From Perkinsus chesapeaki (lineage: Eukaryota; Perkinsozoa; Perkinsida; Perkinsidae), in contig JAAPAO010000026.1 in assembly GCA_013115145.1 (NCBI GenBank), positions 1-64,000 on the forward strand: DNA of 64,000 nucleotides. Reading direction: 5' to 3'. The notes under the pieces were generated by a model. It was not told the DNA's origin, made no database searches, and worked only from the letters and a program-made list of their open reading frames with translations. The position numbers and the translations under genes are program-made. Shown in pieces: positions 45,616 to 59,205 of the stretch. Every line of letters starts with the position of its first letter. The first letter of the stretch is position 1.

Positions 45616-47058
45616 CTATGCACTATTCCCCTCAGATCGATATGGTGGTTTCATATGCTCAACCACTTGCGCATTAGGCACTAATACGGCTATTACCTTT
45701 CTATGTAGAGGTGAAGATGATGCTGGCGCGGCGGCGGCAGTAGGTGGACTTTGTATACTAGGCTGTTGTTGTTGCTGGTGGTGGTAATGGTGATGATGTG
45801 TTGTTGCTGGTGTGGCTATCACTGCCTTCTTATTATTATCCAGTTTATATGCAGCCCAGGCCAATTGTAAAGTACCATATCTTTTATCAGTAGCAGTACA
45901 ATAATATGAATACTCTCCTATCATCACCACTCTACTACCCCTCTATCGCCATCTCTTACCTGGTCTAGTATGCGAGCTAACCTTAACATATCCCGGAGGT
46001 GGTGAGGGGGCTAACAGTAATAATAACACCACCGAGGCCCAAGCGTCCCTTACCTCCACCTTGCTCTTCCCTACTACTATATGCATCCCATGCCATCTCC
46101 AATGTACTATACCTATTAAAGTTTATACCATTACCCCTATAACCAGCCCTTACTTCTGCCCCTGTATTGGATCATAATAGCTTACATGTCCTGGTCTAGA
46201 ATGTGACTGTACTACTACGAATCCTGGTGGCAGTGATGACGTACCCCCTTGTTGGTGTATCTATGCCCACTCAGGCCCTTCCTACCTCTACAACCTACCT
46301 CTTTGATGACTGTATTATGGACTACTTGGGGTGCATGACTCTGATGATGATGCTGCTGCTGCAGCACACTATGCCTCTGACACACCACAATACACCCCTA
46401 AGCCCCTATACTATTACCGTATTAACCCCTCCTATTGGAGCTACTCCTCCATTCACTATAGCAGGATTCCTATAACCATCATTACCCTTATTTACCACTT
46501 CCTTATATTACCTTTGATAATAATAACTATCTCTAGTAGGGTAGTAGCTAGGCATAGCATTGGACAATAACAACTATACTTAATGATACACCAGCAGCAG
46601 CAGGCTAACACAAGTCATATGGGTATAATAGAGTAGTTGTATGATTATCATTCACGGCAACAATAAGAATCAAGCTTATCCAGCTTATCTATAATAGGTT
46701 CAATCAATAACAAATTACCCAGATACCATGGTCTCCTAAGATATGCCAGCTTTAACACTATTAAAGCCATCGCCCCCCCTGTTATATGAAGTAACAGCAG
46801 CAGCATCAACAGTGCTGGCCTGGCGAGAGTATGAAGAAATGGTATTGAGGATTGAATCTGAATGGCTAACAATAGGCTGATAGGCCAAGGCCGGCGGTAA
46901 TTCAACGGGAGCTCAATCCGTAATGAATATAGCTCCATAACTTACCATGTATCATTTTCTAACATCATTTAAGAAGTGGATGATGGTGCTTTATTATTAG
47001 TAACCCCCGCAGAACTGCTGCTGCTGCTGTCATTAGACTGCTGCTGCCTTCCAACCAT
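45616..47058 (-). CDS. Protein with two WW-like repeats
   Basis: Candidate start MVGRQQQSNDSSSSSSAG at 47058. A soluble region follows (VELPPALAYQPIVSHSDSIL), then two related modules. Module 1 reads LPPGFVVVQSHSRPGHVSYY followed by FNRYSTLEMAWDAY (about 46050-46235). Module 2 reads PPPGYVKVSSHTRPG, then EYSYYCTATDKRYGTLQLAW (about 45850-46010). 'LPPG(F/Y)...RPG..YY' resembles the first half of a WW domain, with the first signature Trp replaced by an aromatic, and a 'RY.TL..AW.AY' helix in place of the last strand. A His/Gln-rich linker and a short tail end EGNSA-stop at 45616. Function unknown; a Pro-ligand-binding role is inference. Confidence 0.5.
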
Positions 47059-47089
47059 CTGATGATACTATTACTAAACCACCCCTCCT

Positions 47090-47907
47090 CTATATCCTTA
47101 TTACTTTCTTTTCTATAGCCTCCCAATTATTATATATACCTGCCCCTAGAGTACCGGTAATGAACCCTAGCACCGATCCTCGACCAAAGCCAATGCCTTG
47201 AACTGGTCCCAAACCACCACCAATAACCGTACCAATCAAAGCACAACGATCGGTATTAACTTGACCTGGACCACATCCATGCCGAAACGTTACTGTGTGT
47301 TGTTGCGTACTAGCATTATATCTTATCCTATATGCCCTGTCTAGGAAGCCTTCATAATCAACATCACCACGCACCATTCTACCGTACCTTTTATATAATC
47401 TATATTAGTAATGGATGATATTACTATTACCACATAGCTGGTGTTAGGAAGAATAACCCACCCAGAGCCCATCTAGGACTCAAGGCCAGACGAGACACAT
47501 TAGGTTTACGTAGGACAAGACCGAACAGGGATGACCCTATTAGACCAAAGCCGGCACCAAGCTGCATAAATAATAATGAGGTGGTAGAGTGGCAAGATGG
47601 CTGACCTGTGCACACTTAACAGCTACATGAATGAAGACCTCGGCCTCTGGATCGGGGATCAGCTTCTCAGGATCATCCGCCAATTTCTTATCATCATCAG
47701 ACTTGAAAGAGAATAAGTTACGCCAGTACCTGAAAACAGCTGAACACGGAAGCGGGCCATCTTTAAACCTATGAACCCCAGGTTCAATCCTCACCCAGCC
47801 GAGTTCTGTATCCCTCTTAAGAGCCTTTCACCATCCAATTGGTGGGGCTTCTCATGCACAGTCTCCGCCTCCGACACTGCTGCTGGTTGATCGGTATTAT
47901 CAGCCAT
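47090..47907 (-). CDS. Glycine-rich membrane protein, paralogue 2 of 2
   Basis: Starts MADNTDQPAAVSEAETVHEK at 47907. A soluble N-terminal domain (PCSAVFRYWRNLFSFKSDDD, EKLIPDPEAEVFIHVAVKCA) is followed by two hydrophobic hairpins: LGAGFGLIGSSLFGLVLRKP with RWALGGLFFLTPAMW, and later NTDRCALIGTVIGGGLGPVQ with SVLGFITGTLGAGIYNNW. It ends KKVIRI-stop at 47090. Glycine-spaced helices of this kind occur in Tim17/22-like and other inner-membrane proteins, but I see no diagnostic motif. Shares its layout with the adjacent upstream gene on the same strand. Confidence 0.65.
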
Positions 47908-48293
47908 ATATAACAAACACTACAATAGCCTAATGCTCATACATTACAACATAACACTTGAATGGGAATTAGGGAGCTTCACAAAAATGATATATCTCGA
48001 CATTGTCTCGACATGCACGTCCTCATGCTGCCTGCCTTGCCTTATCTATAAAGAAATCACCAACCTATCAACAAAGCCCAGCTCATCTGTTACCCTAATA
48101 CATCCCTATTACTGTTATTCTCACAGCCTCCTTATCAGACTTCAACTTCTTAGATGCATCGGTAGCCTACCAATCGATTGAGAAATAAATGTCGAGTAAA
48201 TATGCTCCTCCACGAGAATGGCAATACTAATATCTTATAAGTATATTAACAATACTAGACGATAATATTATATAAATGATATAAACCACAGCA

Positions 48294-49033
48294 CTAGTTC
48301 CAGCCATCACCTACTGTATCCTTTAAAGCCTTTTTATTATTCTCTATCAATCCATATATTGTACCACTCAAAAAGCCAAATACCATACCCTTAGGAACAC
48401 CATGCATTCCAAGTAATACCGGTGCTAATGTAGCACCAGATGCAGCACCAATAATGGAGCATTTATCTACGTCCACTCGCCCTACCAAAGCCCATCCACC
48501 ACTACACCTTAGCTTTACTACCATCAACACTAAATTTCTTTTTTAACCTTCCTACAATACTATCATCCTCTTTAACTTGTATCCCTCCCAACATATCATA
48601 CCTATCAACCCTATCAATATTAGCGAATATCAGCTTATCACTTACCAAGCTAGAGGTGTCAGAATAGCAGCACCACCCAGGATCCACACTGGGCTTACTG
48701 CACACCTTAACATACCTATTCTTCGTAATGCCAATGCTCCTACTGTCGAGATTGCCGCACCACTGATAGCACCAACCTAGACCAAACCATCTACCGTCTG
48801 ATGTATCATTTCCCGGCCTACCTGAGCACTTTTAATTGCTATTTTTGCCATTGGCTCTATATCCGTATGTTGAGCTTTAACAGTTGCCCATATAGATGTG
48901 AAGGCACTGTCAATACTCCTGAATGAAGGTAATAATTAAGGAGAGTAAGAGTAGATAACTCCTACTTCCCTATTGGAGATAACACTTCATTTATTATATC
49001 AGTTGTAGTCCTGCCATCTACTGTTGTGGACAT
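48294..49033 (-). CDS. Glycine-rich membrane protein, paralogue 1 of 2
   Basis: Starts MSTTVDGRTTTDIINEVLSP at 49033. SAFTSIWATVKAQHTDIEPM and AIKSAQVGREMIHQTV correspond to the 'VFIHVAVKCAQ' region of its neighbour. VGAISGAAISTVGALALRRI with AVSPVWILGGAAILTPLAW, and VDVDKCSIIGAASGATLAPV with GMVFGFLSGTIYGLIENNKK, align with the two hairpins of the gene at 47090-47907. It ends VGDGWN-stop at 48294. The pair is a tandem duplication with clear divergence. Unknown function; membrane location predicted. Confidence 0.65.
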
Positions 49034-49316
49034 AGCTATGTAATACTATTCATTAATAATATTATCAATAAAACCCTTATATAATTGTATAGAAGCAGCA
49101 GCAGCGGCGCTGTCCACGCAATACACATGGCATTATATAATAATATACACTATCAATAGTTCAACATTATTAACCATTACCACTGCTTTCTACACCACTT
49201 CCCTTCGTATTAACTGATGTTGATGCTGCTGCTGCTGGCTGTGATGACGATGATGATGCTAGATTGGAGCAATACAACCTATTCAGTAGCATTGGTCCAG
49301 TGATGGGGGGGCAGGG

Positions 49317-49940
<624 letters not shown>

Positions 49941-51669
49941 TCAACAACAAAACAACAGTCTCGCTCACATAGACACGAGCAACAACGCGCTTTTGCAGTA
50001 GCGCACGCCCGGATAGTCGAGTTCACGGGACACCACGGTCCTAGCGGGCTGCTGAGGATATTTGCTGAATCAGTGGTAGTAGATTCGATGATGAATGCAC
50101 TTAAGGTATATGCCTGAGCGGTGAAGAGTGCAAGATTGTCTACTATTTTAATAAATATAGGCTTCTGACTCACAAGTTCTGAGTAACGATCGGTGTTATT
50201 CCATCAACGTCAACTTATGGTACTGTGACTGTCTGGGTCACACTCTGCATCATAGCTCAGAAGAAAGGGCTTTTACTAGTCGCAACTCGCAAATACAAAG
50301 AGAAGTTCAGAAAATGTTGAAATAACCCTGAATTGGATGCGAATAATAACGATGCAGCGCACCTGCTAGCGTACTAGATCATATAGTCTGGATATACGCA
50401 ATGATGATGATAGCAATGATGGGGAGTGATTAACTATTTATCAAGTAGTACTTAAACACAACAATAATAAAAAGAATTGCAAGGACAGTAGGACCGACCC
50501 TACTCTCTATTGAGACCTGAACAGGCAGCTCCACAGGTAAACTTTACCTGAACTGCTGAACTGCTTTACCTAGAACTGCTTGGAGTCTCCAAGCAGTTCC
50601 AATGCATGCCTAGGTTTTTTTCTGGATGATGTTGGTTTACCAGTGAAATAATGCTAACTTACGGTTCCCTGATTGAGAATCTCAATTTGAGATGGTATAT
50701 GTGAGTCACATGATGTCGCATCTTTGGGCTAAAGAAACAAATCCCAGTGACTGGGACTCAGTTAGTCGGCTATAGGTGCGGCCTGACTCTGATCGCACAA
50801 TTTTCGACGGTTTTTTATAAATTTACTGGGCGAGCGGAATATGCATGGCTGGCATGATAATTGGAATTAATCGAGGTCAATTTATTGGGCAGATTAATTC
50901 GCGCCCTGATGCACAGGCGTGCGTGCAGAATATAACACAATCGCGCGCGCGTGCAAACATCCTGCGTACATTAAACCACTCAGGATCTAAACTGAGACGC
51001 CAGGGTCCTTTCTAGTAAACCAAGCCCGAGCCCAGCGGCCGGCCCGTGCTAGTAGCGACAAGAGACTTGTATAAGCGCTAGTAGCGCGGTCTCCAAACCC
51101 CTTTTTTCCACCCGCCCGCCCAGGCGGTGCACCTCTAGCCCAGGCTCTTGGTGCACGGGTCAGGCAGCTGCCTAGCTTTCCGCTAGAACAGCAACCCGAC
51201 CTACTACCCAACGCCTGTTCGGAAGGAAGGAGAAATAAATAGTTTAAAGACTTAAACTGACGAAAAATCAGCATTTAACTCGTTATATTGAAAGAATAAT
51301 AAAAAAAAATTGGTAGGTGATATAATTTTGTAATGAGGTTTACATTCTGGAACGCTGTGTATAAATCATATCGTAATGAGATATATAATATATTATGAGC
51401 AAACTGAAGGTATCTTGTATCAGTTTCATTCATCTACCTCTCAAACGTTGAGTAAGTCTATACCCAAATACTAATAACTAATGACAACAACTTCAGCCTA
51501 CTAACTCTAAACAGGTCAACTCACTGGAGCTGACGTCCCTCATTATCAGTGTATTAATCTATCAATTGTACTAAACTCAGTAAGGCTTTATTTGAAATAT
51601 AAATTTCCAGTGGTTGTGGTAGGTATGGGCTAGATTCATGCAGCAGCAGCAGTATAATGGTGGTGGTTA
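49941..51669. other. Long spacer with repeat-like, GC-richer sequence
   Basis: About 1.7 kb without a supported gene. Higher GC than the neighbours, with words seen in the transposon ends (GCGCGCGC near 50944), a strong hairpin (50573-50599), a TATTGGGC/ATTAATTCGCGCCC stretch near 50890 and an A-run at about 51300. Looks like eroded transposon debris plus the E2 promoter. Short open frames are not convincing. Confidence 0.5.
50573..50599. repeat. Perfect 13-bp inverted repeat, 1-nt loop
   Basis: GAACTGCTTGGAG, T, CTCCAAGCAGTTC. The arms match perfectly and are flanked by further inverted ACCTAG / CTAGGT words (50567-, 50611-). It could be a MITE core or a cruciform. No gene context for a terminator. 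Confidence 0.85.
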
Positions 51670-54600
51670 TCAGTCGTTAGTAGCAGTAGCATAGCTACTA
51701 ATTGATTCTTGTTCTTCACATCCTGGACTTATCCGTTTCGCTGCTCTAATTTGCAGTCTAGCCCATTCCTCCTATAATAATATTATCATAATACTATTAT
51801 ATGTATTACTATTGAGTTGGCATTCCTGTTAATTGATGGTGGCATCCATGGTACACTGCCAGACACTGGTCGACTATTAGCTGCCGCTGCATTGCTACAT
51901 GTTGGTGGATGAAAGGCTTGCATTGCTGAAACAACGACAAAGACCATTAATCTACCATAATTCCTCCAACTCTTGCATACAATAACCTCTACGTTTCCCA
52001 ATAGACTATCCTCTTACCTGTAGTTGGTCCCGCTCCTCCACCACCCCTGGACTGCTGCTGCTGCTTAGCCTGTTGTTGGCCTGTCCTACTGCTACTAGAC
52101 GCTCCCTCCGTAAAGGTCCTTAAATTAAAGGATGGTACTTTAGGTACTCTAAGCCTTTGTCGGAAGTCTACAACGTAAGTAATACAATACCAGACTAGAA
52201 TAACCTTACTATGTTGTCCATTATTGCAGCTGGTTGCTATTGCTGTGCGTTGCTGATGATAAGCTGTAGGTGGACCAAAGCTGCCAGCTGCCTGCTGTTT
52301 AGTTGGCCTGAATGTTACCCCAGTGGGTGGTGGTGGGCTAAAGGGTGGTATCTACACCAAGCAATGGATAACAATATAAATATTAACCACATACGAATTG
52401 AGATTGCTTATGAAGTGTTATTGGTGGAGGCGATGCCAGAGAGATGCTCTCAGCTGCTCGTAACTACCCTATTCAGTTATTACAGCTATTATTGTTACCT
52501 ACCGGCCTAGATGGTCCAAAGAAGGACGGTGTCCTTGACCTATGCGATAGAGCTGTAGGGGACACTAGACTGCCTAATGCTGTCATAGGTACATCTAATA
52601 CAACATTACAATAATTAAACAATATACAGCAGCTACGCTTCGCTATGGATCCTTGCACTATGTGCATTGATGCTCCTCCTGGATGGGGAAGACTCCTAAT
52701 CCTCTGGTGAGCTAATAATGGTGTTCCTGGCCTCGGGAACCCTACATACCGAGCCTTCACCACCGCCATGTTAGAAGATTACCAAAGTTAACCGCAGATT
52801 CACGGAATCTTCTGGGTGGAGCTGCACCTAGGCGAGGGGGGGATCCTCCGAAGCCCCGCGTTGGTGTATGTGCTAATAAGGACGGTGGTGAGGCTGCTAC
52901 TGATCTAGCTGATAGTGATGGTGTTCTCATCTGGTTATATGATAATATATTTTAATAGTAACATAACATATACCTTAGTCACCTGGTCACATCTTATATA
53001 ACCTCCACGTCTACTATCGACTTCATTAACCTGAAGAAAGAAGCACGGTAATAGTAGGAATGAATAAGCTCATACAATAGTCGATTATAAATACAACTAT
53101 CTGGTGGGGTTTGGTAATAATAATATTAGGTAAAAAGTAGTGTACTTTAGGATCATATACATACTGTCACTTGTACATTATATTATACATGTGTATTATT
53201 AATATATTAAAAAGTACTATAATAACTGTATTCGAATAATTACACAGTTACCACCTTTTGTATGGTATCCATCCTATTTGATGATGAGCTGCTGCCGCCT
53301 GATGATGATGCCACCGATAACCGCCTAAATATCATCAGTAAGACCATCATCCCCGACTACACTACATCATTACCTCGTAGCCGTCCCTCCTGCTGGTCTA
53401 CATTTACCGCCAGAATCAATGCACATAGAATCATAACATGGCATGGAATGACAGGAACCTAGACCATGGCAAATAAGGTATAACGGTAATAGGATGAGTA
53501 CTTAGACTGCCTGTTGAGAGTCGATAAGGTCGAATAGCAAAGGCTGACAATAGGTCATCGTTAGGCACTGGTCCTCCAGTAATACGAGTCACATCATTAG
53601 CGTTTATTGGGGAATTCTCCTATATAAATATTATACCATATTTCCTTCACATCATACCTCCATTAATACAGTCTTTTCCATAGATGGACTGTTAACCGCT
53701 GATAATGTCTCTAACCTATTGAAACACTCATAAACCACAGTAACTAGTAGGCTTACTGATCAATATCAACCATTCTTCGTCTTTCTTCAAGTACCCTAGC
53801 CCAATAGGATTCTATAACCTTCACACTATACCGTACACTACTACGCCATTTATTATACCTATATAACCACCTATTAATACCACCTTTCCAACAACAATAA
53901 CAATACCTACCCTCGAGTCGCTATTATCTTCCTCAGCCATGACTGTATGGCAATAGCAGCAACTCTCCTTCTCTCCCTTATTCGTATAATATATCGTTTA
54001 GCTGCTCTCTGTAACTTCACCAAAGCTGCCTTCACCCTCACCCTATAATAATAATACCATATTATCCAAATACCCTATCCTATACCCTACATCTCTTTCC
54101 GTTGCTTCATCCCCCTCCAAACTGCCTGTATTTGGCATGCCTTGATTGATCGTTTACAGTGTAACATATAGTTGAGGTGCTGATGATGATACATAATATA
54201 ACCTCCTATGGGCGGTCTCACCTCGTAAGCTGGACGCTTGAGGAAGACTTTGGAATTCCCCACCAAAAAGAGGAACTCCTTAACATCCTTATCGCCTAAT
54301 TACTCCACATTACATTTATAACACCATTTAATTACTCTCTATCTCCTTTGCCAATATCTCCATTGATGCCCTTATCCTATCCTTCAAGTCTCTAACATCC
54401 TTCCTATACTCACAACCCTCCATGCCATTGGCCAATACCGGCCAATAGTCCTGTGCAAAGTCACTGAGACCTATCCTAACTGGATACCTGATGAGACGTG
54501 TTATAGCAATAACCCTTCAATACCTTTACCCATTCCTAGCCACCTCTACCGCTTGAATAACCCCACCATATCGTAGTTGGTCTACAACTGAGCATCTTTC

Positions 54601-57600
54601 AAACCTGTACACATGACATGTCAATTTTAACCACTGTTGTGTATCCTTAAAGTCTAGATCTCCCAACAGCCAGGTATCCAAGACTTACCTATTCGGTAGG
54701 TTCTTCTGATTCGGCTTAATACACCTGATAAAGTGTGGGTTAGTCTCCTTTAATACTGTCATCAATGACGATAACTGTTCCCTAAATTCGCCTGCTACAG
54801 TGTATCTGAAAGATATCTTAATCCAACTTCAAACATCCAACCTCCCTCACAGTTTTTGTCTCTTCCTCGGCGGCGGTGCCCCTCCTCCAGCGGCCATCGA
54901 TGGTAGGCTCATATTAGAGTCCGATCGGAAGGTACGAAGACCCCTCTATAATATAAGTAACACTATTAACCGTTATATATTACCCTAAGTTCCTTATTAG
55001 TAGCCAAAGCTGTTACCAAGTCATTGGACATTGCATCCCTATTCTTATCTAGGAATTGCTCACAGGAATACTCTACTGGACCAGCAAAATGGCTAACCTA
55101 AGATAACATACTCCACCACCACCAACACTTCTTTGCTCCTACTATAAATGAGACCTTCTTTTGTTTAACAACTTCAAACATTCTCCTACTACGATGATTC
55201 AAGTTCTTCAAGTCCACTTCTCCTTTCTTTGTATGTGAATGTGACTTTGCTATTTTACCAAAGTAATTATCATCACTTCCCCCAACTACCTACAATACAA
55301 CACTACTAATACAAGCCTAATGAGCCTAATGACGTAATAGAAAATACCATGCCACGCATTCTTGCGAAATACCGCCTTCCGCAACTTGAAAAGCTAGGGT
55401 TACCGGTATGATGTCACGCTCTTAACGGACTCTAGGGAGACCTCCTTTTCGTGTGAGTGAGAAAATGAGCCTCAAAAGTTGCCTTGAATGCCTCCTCTGT
55501 ATTCTGGCTCTTTATCCCTCCTCCCCTATTATTACTTTACATTCTTCATCTAATAATGTTAACAAGCCATTTGGCCGTCCATCCAACAGAGCTATACCTA
55601 ATTCCTCAACTTACTGCTTACACCCTAGACCAAGTACTTACTGGCTTGATTATCAGGATAATCAAGAACAACTGATTCCCAATGTATGCCATCCTTGTGA
55701 TAGACTTGTTGTTCATGATTGAATACATAGTCAACAAAGAAGCCTTGTAGCCTCTCATTAGCATAATTAATACCTTATACCACTTTACCCATCCTTACTA
55801 CTACCAACAACAATATCCTTACATAACTGTTCAAATGTGTTGTTTCTATAGTATTCGAATCCAAATATATCAAGTACTCCACAGAACAATGACCCATCAT
55901 CAGTGAAGTCCGCCAACGAGGACGCAACACCTATCACATAATAGCCATACACCTCTTTCCATCCATTCCCATCCCAGCTACAAGAAATATACAGTTCATG
56001 GTATAGCTGTAATCGGTTCATGAAAACCCAGCTTTCGTGGAATTCGCCCAATTAAAGTTTTTTTTGCTTCCCTCCAGCCCCCTAACATCGCCATACTTAT
56101 CCTACTTTGTCGTCTACATCGCTCATTGGTCGACGGGGTTGATGTAACACAGGCTGAATTAGTCTTAACAACTACTCTAGTAAATACCAAACCATACAGG
56201 AACCTTGCTAAAGCATCACGCTGTTCAATAGCCTTCTCAACAGGTAATGGTATAACTGAATAACAACAGCAGAAACATCAACAATAGCCTTTCCAGCCCT
56301 CCTCTTCCCTCTCCTACCACAATGATCATCAACAGCGTTATAAGACTTGGAACAAAGGGACCTCTCCATCAACTCAGAGTCCAACTCCAATAAATCACAA
56401 GCCTATCAACAATGACTTACTCTTCTACTACATTATTACCATTTGTAATTCATCTTTATTGATAACTATAGATGATTCACTATCACCATCAGGTGCTGCA
56501 AACTCTACGTTACCCAACCCTACTTCAACATCCTCATTAACATCCATTCTACTTTATTACTTAATATAGCTGCAGCCATTCTAAATATATGTTCAATACC
56601 ATCCTTACCATATCCGATAACCGTCATGGCATGAACCGTCCCTAAAATGCTATATAGCCTCTTCCTAAGCATTATCGTTACTCTCAAAGCCTTCAAGATC
56701 TTCACCATGAGATAGCTTATGGACAGCTGTATCCCTTGTTAAATAGGAAAAACTGCATAAAGACTACACACCCTCCTACCTGCCCTCCACACTACTACCA
56801 AGCATGGTCTGATAACCCCCTTAGCTCTATATCCATCTTCTTAGTCCCTTCCGCGCCGCCGAGGATTTGTGGGTATGTGTATATGCCTAAGTAAATCCAT
56901 CCACACGTATCCAACTCAATCATTCTTTACATTTCTCCTCCCCATCGCCATCTCTCATCCTCCTACTAACTGCCGCAGCGGCGCATATTTGATAGAAAAT
57001 GTGGAAGTTCCGTTCGCCCTGTATTTGATTTGTTACCCTTATCTTCTCCAAAAGGTAACTATAATGACCACCACTATTTCACCCAAGCCATCTCCTATTA
57101 CTATTACGTCTCTATCCTAGCCCCCTTCAGCTTCAAATGATCCTTTTCACCATCAAATTGAAGCTGTATAAACTTACCAAATCTAGAAGAGTTATCATTC
57201 CTCAGTGTGCCTATGAGGCCACATTAATATGATAACCCCTACGAAGGACACTACATGCATTGCCGAATGCTTCCAATAGAGGATTGGACTCGAGGACCTG
57301 TCTGTTGATATCACCTTTAAATGCTCTACCACAAGCTGATAAGAATTGCATCACCTGCAACACTAATAAAACCCTCTATACTTTATCCTATCTTACCAAT
57401 TTGGTGGTTTCTGTCTTTCCTGCACCAGACTCCCCACTTATCAATATAGATTGGGATACCCCCTGCCTTACTGATGATTCACCACACATACCCTAATAAC
57501 ATGATAATACAATACCAACAACCATATGCTAACTACTCTATAAGCCTGTAATGCTGTAGAGAAGACGTGGGGAGTGTGGACCAGATCATCTGCATCTTTG

Positions 57601-58349
57601 AGGAATCTAAAGGTCCAGCATAGGTAGCTTAGGAGCTTATGTGGTCATCTTTACTTATCAACAACGTGCTTCTCATATAGACCTGGTATAGCTTTAAATG
57701 GGTTAACTGCCAGAAGTATTGGGCCACACATTGTATATAGCTCATCTCTATTAAAGCGATTCTAATAAATACAATGTCGACCATTATATTGTTAAGTGCT
57801 GCCCACTTGTAAGACTTGTAGTAAGGCAGGCTCATGAAGGTGCTTTAATGAGGTAAGGTCATCGACATCTTCCCTACCATATGCCCTTGATACAGGATAA
57901 CTAATAACAACGGTATATCCTAATAATAACACTGAGACCTCCTCACATTGGGCAATCCTTAGGGATGGTTACTTCAACATCATTTTTCTCCTAAATAACA
58001 TGACTTAACACCATATACAATATTAAATGTGATATTACTGTATTATTAGTCTGGTTAAGTCTAATAATTATTGAATTATTCTCATCGATTCCAATAACCT
58101 GATACCAACTTTTCCACAAAAATACATTTGAATACCCTCCCCTACCTCACCAACCTCCCATGCATCATCATTATCAACAGGTACCCATACGGTACTACCA
58201 ATCTCAAATGATGCTATACTATTCTTTAAAGGTGTTGATGACCATTCCCTTCCATATGCCTTCTTATGTTGCCTAGGTGTATGTTTATTATACTGGCCTC
58301 TAGGTCTGGTATCATGATGATGATGCCTCTTACTACGTCTATGTAGCAT
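51670..58349 (-). CDS. Myosin heavy chain with IQ neck and Ser/Pro-rich tail
   Basis: Starts [20 protein letters not shown] at 58349. An SH3-like start ([17 protein letters not shown]) leads to the motor: [41 protein letters not shown]-loop [14 protein letters not shown] (about 57420), switch [21 protein letters not shown] (about 57170), [40 protein letters not shown] (about 55850), [60 protein letters not shown] with RCIKPNQKN, then [20 protein letters not shown]. The converter [13 protein letters not shown] leads to one or more IQ motifs ([17 protein letters not shown]). A tail of short Ser/Pro modules ([28 protein letters not shown]) reaches a stop at 51670; joining tail to motor is likely but not proven. 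Class not assigned. Confidence 0.85.
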
Positions 58350-58540
58350 TTATTATCAAAATACTATCATATGTCAAGAGTCAGCACTATACAGTATCTA
58401 ATCATGCGCTGTCAACTGCTTTTACAAGGGCTTCGCTCCGCTGTCAATAAATCAGCGCTCGCCTGAGACTGCGCATTTTCCCATTTTGCCTTCCTTCCAC
58501 CGGCCACCGGTTCTTCCCTACTACCACTTCGAACATAATA
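58350..58540. promoter_or_regulatory. Divergent spacer, myosin / secreted gene
   Basis: About 190 bp between two divergent ATGs. No clear TATA box. Promoter role inferred from position. Confidence 0.4.
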
Positions 58541-59077
58541 ATGTATACCCTCTCTATAATAACCGTCTTAACCATTCTACCAGTCTCATATAGCACTGCT
58601 ACGACTGATGGTAGGATACCAGTCGCTGGCCGCATATATCAAGGCACATACTCGAGCCCCCGAAATGGTAATAACCTAACTACCGTGGTAACCTTTGCCG
58701 ATAATGACTATGCGCTTAAAATGGACTTCTGGCGTCAGAACGAGCTTAACGTTGAGGACGGTACTCCTCGTATGAGTGCGCACTTTGATTTTAAAGCCAC
58801 TAATATCAAACCTGATAATAAACGTAAAGGGGCACCGAATGTATTTGTGCTCAGCCAAGAACTGTCCCCGACGAGGGTTGAATTGCTAAAGAGTCGACTC
58901 GGTAAGAGTAGATCGGATGTGATCAAAGAGTTCAACGAAAAGTTTGGGGATATACTCCACGCACAGGAAGATGACTTCAAGGAGTTGTTATATGAGCCAC
59001 ATCTAAGAGAAGCTAAGAGTGATAGAGTGGTGATGAGAATAAATGATAATGTATTGTATTTAGTAAGGTGTGATTGA
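58541..59077 (+). CDS. Secreted protein, tandem paralogue 1 (intronless)
   Basis: 178 aa. MYTLSIITVLTILPVSYS is a textbook signal peptide, probably cut after the Ser/Ala-Thr region. The mature part begins ATTDGRIPVAGRIYQGTYSS and has a beta-rich middle (VVTFADNDYALKMDFWRQNE) and a helical 'KEFNEKFGDIL...DDFKELLYEPHL' block, ending NDNVLYLVRCD-stop. No intron, unlike most genes here. Paralogue of the next gene over its whole length. Family not recognised. An extracellular or effector role is only inferred from the signal peptide. Confidence 0.75.
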   Translation: MYTLSIITVLTILPVSYSTATTDGRIPVAGRIYQGTYSSPRNGNNLTTVVTFADNDYALKMDFWRQNELNVEDGTPRMSAHFDFKATNIKPDNKRKGAPNVFVLSQELSPTRVELLKSRLGKSRSDVIKEFNEKFGDILHAQEDDFKELLYEPHLREAKSDRVVMRINDNVLYLVRCD

Positions 59078-59205
59078 ACATGTTGAGATAATCCGCTGTT
59101 GTTGTTATCCTTTGCTCCCTATTGTGTTATACAACTCTATTAAGTATCTTAACAGTATCACTAAATTCATACATTAAGGCCAAGGATCAGCTTTTTACCA
59201 CTGTA

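Noticed and set aside
50987-51274. 95-codon GC-rich minus frame
   Set aside because: Low-complexity Gly/Ala/Arg composition in repeat-like spacer DNA with no conserved motif.
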